Positions 50,695 to 58,133 of a stretch of DNA of 64,000 nt are shown piece after piece. Numbering within the stretch: position 1 is the stretch's first letter; each line of letters begins with the position of its first letter. Below the pieces are notes generated by a model that made no database searches, had not been told where the DNA came from, and saw only the letters and a list, made by a program, of their open reading frames with translations. Position numbers and translations under genes: made by a program. The stretch comes from Antrihabitans auranticaus (GTDB taxonomy: Bacteria > Actinomycetota > Actinomycetes > Mycobacteriales > Mycobacteriaceae): NCBI RefSeq assembly GCF_016481275.1, contig NZ_JAEMNW010000001.1, forward strand, positions 1,293,531-1,357,530, given 5' to 3'.

Positions 50695-51498
50695 ATGACC
50701 CTCGATCATGGCGACCCGGGCGATGCGCCCACCGTCCCACCACCGTTGACCGCCGTTGCCGATCCGGCGCGTCCGTCCGCAGCGGAAGAGGCAAGAACTC
50801 TCGCCGCATCGACCAACGTCGCAACACTCGCGAGCCTCACCTCGGACGGCGATCCGTGGGCGTCGTTCATCACCTACGGCCTGCTCGACGGTGCGCCGGT
50901 CCTCTGTGTGTCCCGGATGGCCGAACACGGGCGGAACCTCGCACACGATCCGCGTGCGAGCCTCGCGATCGTCACCCCGGACCCGCCGAAGGACCCACTG
51001 GCGAGCACTCGGATCACGCTCGCCGGCGTCGTCGAGCGACCGGTCGGCGACGAACTCGCAGCTGCCCGCGAGGCACATCTCGCCGCGGTGCCCGCGGCGA
51101 AAATCTACATCGACTTCAGCGACTTCTCACTGTGGGTGTTGCGCGTGCAGCGCGTGCGCTGGGTCGGCGGGTACGGGCGGATGGACTCCGCGACAGCCGA
51201 GGATTACAACGCTGCCACTGCCGATCCGATCAGCCCCGTCGCCGGCGGCGCGATCACGCATCTCAACGACGACCACGCCGACTCACTGCTTGCGATGGCG
51301 CAGGTACTCGGCGGATTTCCGGACGCAACCGTCGCGACCTGCTTCGGTGCGGATCGGTATGGACTCGATCTCGACGTGACCACACCGCGCGGCTTCGCGG
51401 TGACCCGCGTCGGTTACGCGGCACCGATCTCAGCAATCGGTGAACTGCGGGCAGCCACCGTCGAACTCGCACGTCGATCCCGAATATCGAACGGGTAG
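50695..51498 (+). CDS. HugZ-like pyridoxamine 5'-phosphate oxidase family protein
   Basis: Protein of 267 aa joining a flavin-reductase-like split barrel (residues 30-155, NVATLASLTSDGDPWASFITYGLL, RMAEHGRNLAHDPRASLAIV) to a C-terminal DUF2470 domain (AITHLNDDHADSLLAMAQVLGG). The combination is found in HugZ-type heme-degrading enzymes; heme or F420 use is possible here and is not resolved by sequence. ATG at 50695. It lies 49 bp after the OYE gene and could be read through from it. Confidence 0.85.
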   Translation: MTLDHGDPGDAPTVPPPLTAVADPARPSAAEEARTLAASTNVATLASLTSDGDPWASFITYGLLDGAPVLCVSRMAEHGRNLAHDPRASLAIVTPDPPKDPLASTRITLAGVVERPVGDELAAAREAHLAAVPAAKIYIDFSDFSLWVLRVQRVRWVGGYGRMDSATAEDYNAATADPISPVAGGAITHLNDDHADSLLAMAQVLGGFPDATVATCFGADRYGLDLDVTTPRGFAVTRVGYAAPISAIGELRAATVELARRSRISNG

Positions 51499-51555
51499 AT
51501 CGCGCATAATCGACATTTGCAACGGCATTTCCCTCGTTATGAAGGACGGTAGGCG

Positions 51556-53166
51556 ATGACCGACACCGATGTTCTCGTCGCAGGCGCAGGGCCGATCGGC
51601 CTGACTGCAGCAATCGAATTGCGGCGGAGGGGAATTCGGTGCCGAATCGTCGACCCCCTGCTCGAACCACCGCAGTATGCGAAGGCGGTCGGCGTTCAGC
51701 CCCGGACACTCGAAGTGTTCGAGGGCATGGGCGTACTGCGGCAGGTCCTCGACGCCGGAATCCAGATGCGCGGCCAGATCGTCTACGTCAACGGCGAGCA
51801 GGTCAACCGGATGGATATGGTCGTGCCCACCGACGTGCCCTTCGGATTCATCGGATTGCCGCAGTACGCCACGGAACGGATCCTGCGCGAGCGGCTGACC
51901 GAACTCGGTCTGGAGATCGAACGGGGCGCCGGGCTCACGTCTTTCGAGCAGGACGCTGACGGAGTGAGTGCCGTCCTGTCCACAGGCGAGGAGGTCCGCG
52001 CGCAGTATCTGATCGGCTGCGATGGTGCGCACAGCGTGGTCCGCAAGTCGCTGGGGCTCACCTTCGAAGGCGCCGCCTTCGAGGAGCAGTACATGCTCGG
52101 TGACGTCGAGGTCGACTGGAACCTACCGCGGGAGTATGGAGTCCGAGCGACACACCAGACCGACGGCAAGGTCGACGACGTACTCGTGTGTATTCCGCTG
52201 CCCGGCCGGCGCCGGTACCGCATGTCGATGTTCGTGCCCGAGGACCTCGCGAGCGCGCCCGCGTCGACCGGTGACAAGATCGCGCACGGTTTCGAAGGCG
52301 GCAGGGCACCTGAACTGTCGCATATCCAAGCGGTGCTGGACCGGCTCTCGCCAGAGCCGACCACAGCAAAGAACCTGCGCTGGTCTTCGGTTTTCAGGAT
52401 CAGCCATCGAGTCGTCAATTCCTACGGCCGCGGACGGGTTTTCATTGCCGGCGACGCCGCTCACATCCATCCGCCTACCGGCGCGCAAGGCATGAACACC
52501 GGTATTCAAGACGCGCACAACCTGGCCTGGAAGCTTGCCTTGGCGGCACGCGGCATCGGCGCCGCGGAACTGCTCGATAGCTACGATGCCGAGCGCCGTC
52601 CTGTCGGCGAAGAGGTGGTCGGCAGGACGGTTCGCAGCGCACGTGAAGGAATCGGTGCCGATTCGAAGGACCCGGACTTCATCATTCGGCGCGAGGCGCA
52701 GTTGCTCATCAACTACGCGGACAGCCCGATCGTCGCGAAATCGGATGCAGCCGAGCCACTTCCGCACGCGGGCACTCGTGCACCGGATGCAACGGGCCTG
52801 ACGCGGGAGGTCGTGGCCTGGCCATTGCGACTATTCACGTTGCTCGGCAGGTTGCGCCACACTGCGCTGATCTATGCGGACGCGACGACGACCGAGGCAG
52901 ACCTCGCCGGGCTCGAAGACATCGCGCGAGCCGCGACGGAAGCTGCGCACGGACTGCTCGACGTGTACATCGTCGCGGACCCGAAAGCCGATGTTGCAGA
53001 AGCACTTCTGCCGACGGTCCGGGACGCCGACGGGAATTTCGCTCAGCTGTACAACGTCTCGTCGTCCGCCGTATTCATCGTTCGCCCCGACGGCTACCTC
53101 GGTTACGCCGGGCGATCGATTTCAGCAGACGGCATCGTCGCGTATCTGCAGAAGACGTTCAGCTAG
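51556..53166 (+). CDS. FAD-dependent aromatic-ring monooxygenase (MhpA/PheA-like)
   Basis: Group A flavoprotein hydroxylase of 536 aa, acting on a phenolic or aromatic compound. The FAD motifs are VLVAGAGPIGLTAAIELRRRG (residues 6-26 in part), CDGAHSVVRKSLG and GDAAHIHPPTGAQGMNTGIQDAHNLAWKLA in part. The C-terminal 110 residues form the thioredoxin-like domain found in MhpA and TfdB enzymes (FIVRPDGYLGYAGRSISADG). ATG at 51556 follows GGACGGTAGGCG. Its 3' end overlaps a convergent TetR gene by 8 bp; no clear partner enzyme is nearby. Confidence 0.92.
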   Translation: MTDTDVLVAGAGPIGLTAAIELRRRGIRCRIVDPLLEPPQYAKAVGVQPRTLEVFEGMGVLRQVLDAGIQMRGQIVYVNGEQVNRMDMVVPTDVPFGFIGLPQYATERILRERLTELGLEIERGAGLTSFEQDADGVSAVLSTGEEVRAQYLIGCDGAHSVVRKSLGLTFEGAAFEEQYMLGDVEVDWNLPREYGVRATHQTDGKVDDVLVCIPLPGRRRYRMSMFVPEDLASAPASTGDKIAHGFEGGRAPELSHIQAVLDRLSPEPTTAKNLRWSSVFRISHRVVNSYGRGRVFIAGDAAHIHPPTGAQGMNTGIQDAHNLAWKLALAARGIGAAELLDSYDAERRPVGEEVVGRTVRSAREGIGADSKDPDFIIRREAQLLINYADSPIVAKSDAAEPLPHAGTRAPDATGLTREVVAWPLRLFTLLGRLRHTALIYADATTTEADLAGLEDIARAATEAAHGLLDVYIVADPKADVAEALLPTVRDADGNFAQLYNVSSSAVFIVRPDGYLGYAGRSISADGIVAYLQKTFS

Positions 53167-53806
53167 GACGCGAGCTCTTGAGCAGTCCCGAACCGGTCGC
53201 GTGCAATGCGGTTGCGGCCCTGTCCCATTGGCGCTTTGCGCGGGTTTTGTCGGGTTCGACGAAGTTGGAAATCAGGATCCCGCGAATCGTGTCCATCGCG
53301 GTGAAGATGAAGGACACGAGTTCACGGCTCGCGTCGCGGCCGGGGAATGCTTGTTGGAGTGCCGTCAGGATGTTCGACGTCGCGAGGGGTTCGAATTTGG
53401 CCATCTCGCTCGCAAGCAGCGGGTCGGTTCGCCCTGCAACCCACAACTCGACGGTTGCAACGAAGATCGGTCCTTGATGGACGTCCCACAACAAATCCAG
53501 GATGCCGCGTATCGGATCCTGTGCAGAATTGAAGCTTCCGATCTCGTGGAGCGCGGCCTCTGCGCGACGCGCTGCGAGATGCTGAATTGCAGCGACAACG
53601 AGGTCTGTCTTCGATCGGAAGTGGTGCACTTGCGCTCCACGCGTCACGCCGGCTTTTTCGGCAACCCGTGGGGTTGTCGTACCGGCGTAGCCGAACTCGA
53701 CGAGGCAGTCGATTGTGGCGTCCAGTAGGCGCACCTGCATTTCGGCGCTGCGTTGTTCCTGGGTGCGCCGAACCTTCGGCTGCGAGGGTGCACCGCTCGT
53801 GGACAT
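53159..53806 (-). CDS. TetR-family regulator
   Basis: Regulator of 215 aa with the HTH at residues 20-70 (RLLDATIDCLVEFGYAGTTTPRV, TRGAQVHHFRSKTDLVVAA). It is convergent with the aromatic monooxygenase, the reverse of the divergent layout seen for the other regulators here, so its target is not obvious from position. A frameshifted gene lies just upstream on the same strand, 29 bp away, and may have been its original partner. ATG at 53806. Confidence 0.9.
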   Translation of the reverse strand: MSTSGAPSQPKVRRTQEQRSAEMQVRLLDATIDCLVEFGYAGTTTPRVAEKAGVTRGAQVHHFRSKTDLVVAAIQHLAARRAEAALHEIGSFNSAQDPIRGILDLLWDVHQGPIFVATVELWVAGRTDPLLASEMAKFEPLATSNILTALQQAFPGRDASRELVSFIFTAMDTIRGILISNFVEPDKTRAKRQWDRAATALHATGSGLLKSSRPS

Positions 53807-53835
53807 GGTCGCATCCTACTTGCGCGGCTATCCGC

Positions 53836-54082
53836 TCACCGGAACGCCGGCAGTGTGAGTGCGTGTTGGCCGAGTGTGTTGCGGGCGTGCACGATTGCAT
53901 GCGGTGCCAGTTCGTAGCTCCACAACGGACAGGCCCGGTTCGGCATCGAGTCGCTCCGACAGTGTCTCCACCATCCGGTTCGCCTCCGCCGTGGCCGTGC
54001 ACGCCCGACCGTGCCCGCTGCGCGGCAACACTGCACCACAACGCGAGTAGGCGTCGACCTGCAAGTCTGTGACCGCACTCAT
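53836..54082 (-). pseudogene. Frameshifted small gene of unknown function
   Basis: Two overlapping minus-strand frames read as one protein if a single base is removed. The first opens with MSAVTDLQVDAYS and reaches VETLSERLDAEPGLS; the second continues VWSYELAPHAIVHARNTLGQ and HALTLPAFR to TGA at 53836. Each half alone ends in low-quality Thr/Arg-rich sequence, while the joined product is hydrophilic and natural in composition. The total length, 247 bp, is 82 codons plus one base. The likely fault lies in the CCGTTGTGGAGC region near 53920-53932. A sequencing error or programmed shift cannot be excluded. Confidence 0.55.
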
Positions 54083-54161
54083 CGAGTGCATAGTTCTACA
54101 GGCCGCCACGCCGACCCACCACCTGCAAAACCGCACTCTCGACACGGACCCCCGCAACGGC

Positions 54162-55307
54162 CTACAGCGAGGCGGCCAACGACCTACTGATCACGAGTCG
54201 CTGAATCTGGTTGGTGCCTTCGAAGATCTGGGTAATTTTGGCTTCGCGCATGTACCGCTCGACGCGGAAGTCACGGGTGTAACCGTAGCCGCCCAGCACC
54301 TGGACCGCGTCGGTCGTGACTTTCATCGCGGCGTCTGTGGCGACAAGTTTCGCGACGGATGCGTTGCGCGAGTAAGGAAGTCCAGCATCGCGGCGACGTG
54401 CGGCGTCGACGTAGGTCGCGCGGGCGGAATCCACCGCGGCGGCCATGTCGGCAAGCAGGAAGCCGAGGCCCTGGTGGTCGATGATGTTCTTTCCGAAAGC
54501 TTTTCGCTCTTTCGCGTAGGCGACCGCATCATCGAGAGCGGCTTGGGCGATGCCAACGGCGACTGCCGCGATCCCCAGTCGGCCGGAATCCAATGCGCTG
54601 AAAGCGATCTGGAGGCCCTGCCCTTCGTCACCGAGTCGGCGTTCGGCGGGCACGAAGGCTCCGTCGTAGAACGCGGCCGTGGTCGGTACCGCGTGCAACC
54701 CCATCTTCTCTTCGGGCTTGCCGAACGAAAGGCCTTCCAGCCCATTCGGAATCAAGAAGCACGAAATTCCCCGCGACCCTTCGCCTGTCCGTGCGAACAG
54801 GCTGTAGAAGTCGGCAATCCCGCCGTGTGTGATCCAGGCTTTCGCGCCGTCGATCAGATAGCCACCCTCGGTCGGTGCTGCCTTGCAGTTCAGCGCTGCG
54901 GCATCCGATCCGGCCTGCGGCTCGGAAAGGCTGTAGCCGCCGACCATCGAGCCGCTGAGCATCTCGGGGAGCCACTTGGCCTTCTGCTCGTCGGTGCCGT
55001 ATGTGAACAGGGGGAAGCACGCCAAGCTGTGGACGCTGACAGCTACGGCGACTGCTGCCCAGCGCGCGGCAAGTTCTTCGAGAACCTGCAGGTAGACCTC
55101 GTAGGGCTGGGCACCGCCGCCCCACTCCTCCGGGTACGGAAGACTCAGCAGTCCCGCTTCGCCGAGCGTGCGGAAGACGCCGTCCGGATACGTTTCGAGC
55201 TTTTCGTGCTGATCGACCGCTGGCGCGAGCACTTTGTCGGCCACGTCGCGGGTCAACGCGATCAGATCGCGGGCATCGTCAGTTGGGAGCAGGCGTTCGA
55301 CGGGCAC
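54162..55307 (-). CDS. Acyl-CoA dehydrogenase (SCAD-type active site)
   Basis: FAD-dependent acyl-CoA dehydrogenase of 381 aa. The active-site Glu is in ITQIFEGTNQIQRLV near the C-terminus, as in short/medium-chain enzymes, unlike the dehydrogenase at 18888. Flavin and substrate motifs are SLSEPQAGSDAAAL, KAWITHGGIADFYSLFART and KERKAFGKNIIDHQGLG. GTG at 55307 has GGAGG 4 bp upstream. It is divergent from the TetR gene at 55388 across an 80-bp gap with repeated CAGTACTG sites, so that regulator probably controls it. Confidence 0.92.
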   Translation of the reverse strand: MPVERLLPTDDARDLIALTRDVADKVLAPAVDQHEKLETYPDGVFRTLGEAGLLSLPYPEEWGGGAQPYEVYLQVLEELAARWAAVAVAVSVHSLACFPLFTYGTDEQKAKWLPEMLSGSMVGGYSLSEPQAGSDAAALNCKAAPTEGGYLIDGAKAWITHGGIADFYSLFARTGEGSRGISCFLIPNGLEGLSFGKPEEKMGLHAVPTTAAFYDGAFVPAERRLGDEGQGLQIAFSALDSGRLGIAAVAVGIAQAALDDAVAYAKERKAFGKNIIDHQGLGFLLADMAAAVDSARATYVDAARRRDAGLPYSRNASVAKLVATDAAMKVTTDAVQVLGGYGYTRDFRVERYMREAKITQIFEGTNQIQRLVISRSLAASL

Positions 55308-55321
55308 GAGTCCTCCAGGCA

Positions 55322-55380
55322 GCAGTACTGCGACGAACTTCGCAGTATCAATAGTACTGTAGCTGATCCTGCAGTACTGT
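55322..55380. promoter_or_regulatory. Repeated CAGTACTG operator sites
   Basis: The divergent gap holds GCAGTACTGC (55322-55331, perfect palindrome), TAGTACTG (55352-55359) and GCAGTACTGT (55371-55380), plus a degenerate GCAGTATC near 55342. Centres are 29 and 20 bp apart. The regulator encoded at 55388 is the best candidate to bind them. Confidence 0.65.
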
Positions 55381-55387
55381 TTCCAGT

Positions 55388-55972
55388 ATGTCGAGCGCCA
55401 CCAGTTCAGCCCACGCAACCGCACGCCGGGCCGAACTGTTCGACCAGCTGGTTCACCTCTTCCTGACCGAAGGATTCGCGCATCTGACGCTCGACGAGGT
55501 CGCGGCGCGGTTGAAGTGCTCCAAGTCGACGCTTTACACACTTGCGCGCAGCAAAGAGCAGCTCGTGCGGGCCGCTACGGTCCATTTCTTCCGCGGCGCA
55601 ACCGCGAGCACCGAAGCGGTGCTTGCGTCGTCGACGGGCACACGAGATCGCCTGACGGCCTACGTCCTCGCCATCGGTGACGCCCTGCGCCCGGCGTCCG
55701 AGCAGTTCATGGAGGATTTGGCCGCATTCTCGCCCGCTCGCGAGATCTACGAACAGAACACTGCGATCGCCGCCGACCGTGTTGCGCAGTTGATCACCGA
55801 CGGTGTCCGCTCGGGCGACGTGCGCGACGTGCATGCTGCCTTTGTCGCCGACGTCGCGGCGTCGATGATGGTGCGTATCCAGACTCGCGAAGTAATTCGC
55901 CGGACCGGCCTCGACGACTCGCAGGCCTACACCGAATTAGCCGCGCTGCTCGCCGCCGGACTCGGCACCTAG
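55388..55972 (+). CDS. TetR-family regulator of the acyl-CoA dehydrogenase
   Basis: Regulator of 194 aa. The DNA-binding domain is at residues 14-58 (LFDQLVHLFLTEGFAHLTLDEVAARLKCSKSTLYTLARSKEQLV in part). The C-terminal domain is short and Ala-rich (AFVADVAASMMVRIQTREVI). ATG at 55388. It is divergent from the acyl-CoA dehydrogenase at 54162-55307 with an 80-bp shared control region holding three CAGTACTG-type sites, and convergent with another TetR gene two bases away. Confidence 0.9.
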   Translation: MSSATSSAHATARRAELFDQLVHLFLTEGFAHLTLDEVAARLKCSKSTLYTLARSKEQLVRAATVHFFRGATASTEAVLASSTGTRDRLTAYVLAIGDALRPASEQFMEDLAAFSPAREIYEQNTAIAADRVAQLITDGVRSGDVRDVHAAFVADVAASMMVRIQTREVIRRTGLDDSQAYTELAALLAAGLGT

Positions 55973-55973
55973 T

Positions 55974-56633
55974 TCAGGCGGCGGTACCGCTGGGCACCAG
56001 CGTGTCGAAGTTCGGTAGCGGAAGCGAGCAGATCGCCTTCGCTTCGGCAGCTGGGATACCGAACATCCGCAGCAGGTCTTCCGTGACCTGGTCAGCGGCC
56101 TCTGCGTCGTCACGCTCGGGCTGATCCTGCAACAGCTGACCGAGGCCCATGGCCGCCCCGCCCGCGATCACAAGGGCCAGCTGCGGATCTGCCACGGTAA
56201 ATCGTCCCGCCGCGATGCCGGCTTCGATATCCCGCAGCGCACGAGGTGCGAGACCCCGCTCCGCCGTGATCAGCGCCGGACCGCTGTTGAGCAACACACG
56301 ACTCAAATCGGGTTGCCGACGATGAAATCGGCCTGTCAACCGGAAACTCTGGGCGAACATCTCGGCCGGATCCGCGAAGTGCTCGGCGAGCGCATCGAGC
56401 AGTACACCGTGCGCGTCCAAAGCCTCGTCGACCGCCGCTTCGAACAGTTGGTCCTTGCTTTCGAAGTGGTTGTAGAACGACCCCATGCCGACGTCCGCGG
56501 CCTGGGTGATCTCCAGAACGGGCACATTGAGTTTCCCCGCCGCGATGAACCGTTGAGCGGCAGCGATCAGGGCCGCGCGAGTGCGCATCTTTCGTCGTTC
56601 GAGGCGGCTTTCGCCGCCCTCTTTTCCAGCCAT
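55974..56633 (-). CDS. TetR-family regulator of the P450-ferredoxin pair
   Basis: Regulator of 219 aa. The HTH is near residues 15-60 (RAALIAAAQRFIAAGKLNVPVLEI, VGMGSFYNHFESKDQLFEAAV). ATG at 56633 gives MAGKEGGESRLERRK; a TTG or ATG further upstream would enter the operator. It is divergent from a cytochrome P450 gene and the 111-bp gap holds two perfect TGACGATATCGTCA palindromes. Likely ligand: the P450 substrate or a related compound, which is not known. Confidence 0.9.
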   Translation of the reverse strand: MAGKEGGESRLERRKMRTRAALIAAAQRFIAAGKLNVPVLEITQAADVGMGSFYNHFESKDQLFEAAVDEALDAHGVLLDALAEHFADPAEMFAQSFRLTGRFHRRQPDLSRVLLNSGPALITAERGLAPRALRDIEAGIAAGRFTVADPQLALVIAGGAAMGLGQLLQDQPERDDAEAADQVTEDLLRMFGIPAAEAKAICSLPLPNFDTLVPSGTAA

Positions 56634-56664
56634 ACACCCAGATGCTAGCAGCACGCGTCATAAA

Positions 56665-56721
56665 TGACGATATCGTCAGTAACCTTGACTGATCCCCGCC
56701 TCGTAAGTGACGATATCGTCA
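56665..56721. promoter_or_regulatory. Twin TGACGATATCGTCA operators
   Basis: The perfect 14-bp palindrome TGACGATATCGTCA occurs at 56665-56678 and again at 56708-56721, centres 43 bp apart, about four helical turns, so both face the same side. The second site ends 23 bp before the P450 ATG and the first is 32 bp before the TetR ATG. The layout suits looping or paired repression by the divergent TetR protein. Confidence 0.85.
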
Positions 56722-56744
56722 GAACTATTCCGAAGGAGAACCAC

Positions 56745-57938
56745 ATGACCCGTACCGTTCCGCAGTACCGTCCCGACATCTACACCCCCGCGGCGATCCA
56801 GGACCCCTACCCGCACTACGCGCGGATGCGCGAGCTCGGTCCAGTCGTGTGGCTCCCACGGCATCGGGTCTACGCACTGCCGCGATACGCCGAATGCAAA
56901 GCCGCACTTCGGGATCCGGAGACTTTCACGTCCGGTAGCGGAGTCGCGCTCAACTGTGTCACGAACCGAATGTCGCGCGGAACGACGCTCAACAGCGACG
57001 GCGAAGAGCACGACAGGCGCCGCAAGCTCGTCGCGCACCGACTCACTCCGCGCGCGCTCCGATCGATGAGTGCCGCAGTCGAGCAGCAGGCAACCCGAAT
57101 CGTCGAGGACGCGATGTCGCGACGGCAGATCGACGGCGTCCATGACTTGGCGAGCGCCCTCCCGTTGGCGGTTGTCCCCGATCTCGTCGGCTGGCCGGTG
57201 GCCGGGCGCGACCAGCTCTTGCGTTGGGCAGGAGCCACATTCGACGCACTCGGGCCGATCAATCGGCAGTCGGTGAAGTCCATTCCCGCGAGCATCGAGA
57301 TGCTGCGCTATTCCCGGCGGGTCGTGGAGCAACGGTCGATCATCGACGGCAGCATGGGCCACGACGTTCTCGTTGCAGCCGACGCGGGCGAGATCGGTCA
57401 CGCGGAGTGCCCGGCACTGATGATCGACTATCTCGCTCCCTCGCTCGACACGACGATCAGCGCAATCTCGAGTGCGCTGCATCTATTCGCAAGTCACCCC
57501 GAGCAGTGGGACGAGATCAGAGCCAATCCGAAGTTGATACCGAACGCCGTCAACGAAGTCGTCCGGATCGAGTCACCGCTGCGTGCGTTTGCCCGATCGA
57601 CCAGTCGCACAGTCGAAATCGGCGATACCACCATTCCGCGAGACGCACGAGTGCTCGTGATGTACGCGTCGGCAAACCGCGACGAACTGCAATGGACAGA
57701 TCCGAACACCTTCGACGTACATCGCAACGCGACGAACCAACTCGGCTTCGGTTACGGCACCCACGGGTGCGCTGGACAGGGGCTCGCACGTCTGGAAACC
57801 GAAGCGATCCTGCGCGCACTTGCCCAACGCGTCGAGCGAATACTGCCGAACGGCAAGCCTTCCTGGGCGATGAACAACATCATTCATCGCCACGAGCAAC
57901 TTCCGCTCGAACTCGTTCCTGCAAAGGAGAACGTCTGA
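56745..57938 (+). CDS. Cytochrome P450
   Basis: Soluble class I cytochrome P450 of 397 aa. The heme-binding loop is FGYGTHGCAGQGLARLE with C342 as ligand; the K-helix E-x2-R reads NEVVRIESPLRA; the I-helix reads YLAPSLDTTISAI, where the common AGxDT has Pro-Ser before Leu-Asp-Thr. ATG at 56745 follows AAGGAG. The stop overlaps the start of a [3Fe-4S] ferredoxin gene by one base, so the pair is a redox chain with reductase supplied elsewhere. Divergent TetR gene and twin operators control it. Substrate unknown. Confidence 0.94.
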   Translation: MTRTVPQYRPDIYTPAAIQDPYPHYARMRELGPVVWLPRHRVYALPRYAECKAALRDPETFTSGSGVALNCVTNRMSRGTTLNSDGEEHDRRRKLVAHRLTPRALRSMSAAVEQQATRIVEDAMSRRQIDGVHDLASALPLAVVPDLVGWPVAGRDQLLRWAGATFDALGPINRQSVKSIPASIEMLRYSRRVVEQRSIIDGSMGHDVLVAADAGEIGHAECPALMIDYLAPSLDTTISAISSALHLFASHPEQWDEIRANPKLIPNAVNEVVRIESPLRAFARSTSRTVEIGDTTIPRDARVLVMYASANRDELQWTDPNTFDVHRNATNQLGFGYGTHGCAGQGLARLETEAILRALAQRVERILPNGKPSWAMNNIIHRHEQLPLELVPAKENV

Positions 57939-58132
57939 TGCGCGTATTTGTCGACCGTGATCGCTGCGAAGCGCACGGCATGTGCACCCTGCAAGCCCCG
58001 ACCGTGTTCGCCCTCGACGACGAGGGCGAACTGGTGACCGAGTTCGAATCCGCCGACCTACCAAGCGAACTCGAGGCAGAGGTGGATTCGGCCGTCGACG
58101 CGTGTCCCGTCGCTGCGCTGCGCGCTCGCTGA
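57938..58132 (+). CDS. [3Fe-4S] ferredoxin partner of the P450
   Basis: Small electron carrier of 64 aa. The cluster cysteines are in DRCEAHGMCTLQAP (C10 and C16, with His between them in place of a fourth ligand) and VDACPVAAL (C56), which is the [3Fe-4S] arrangement typical of P450-linked actinobacterial ferredoxins. ATG at 57938 overlaps the P450 stop (TGATG). It should transfer electrons from a ferredoxin reductase to the P450. Confidence 0.93.
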   Translation: MRVFVDRDRCEAHGMCTLQAPTVFALDDEGELVTEFESADLPSELEAEVDSAVDACPVAALRAR

Positions 58133-58133
58133 G

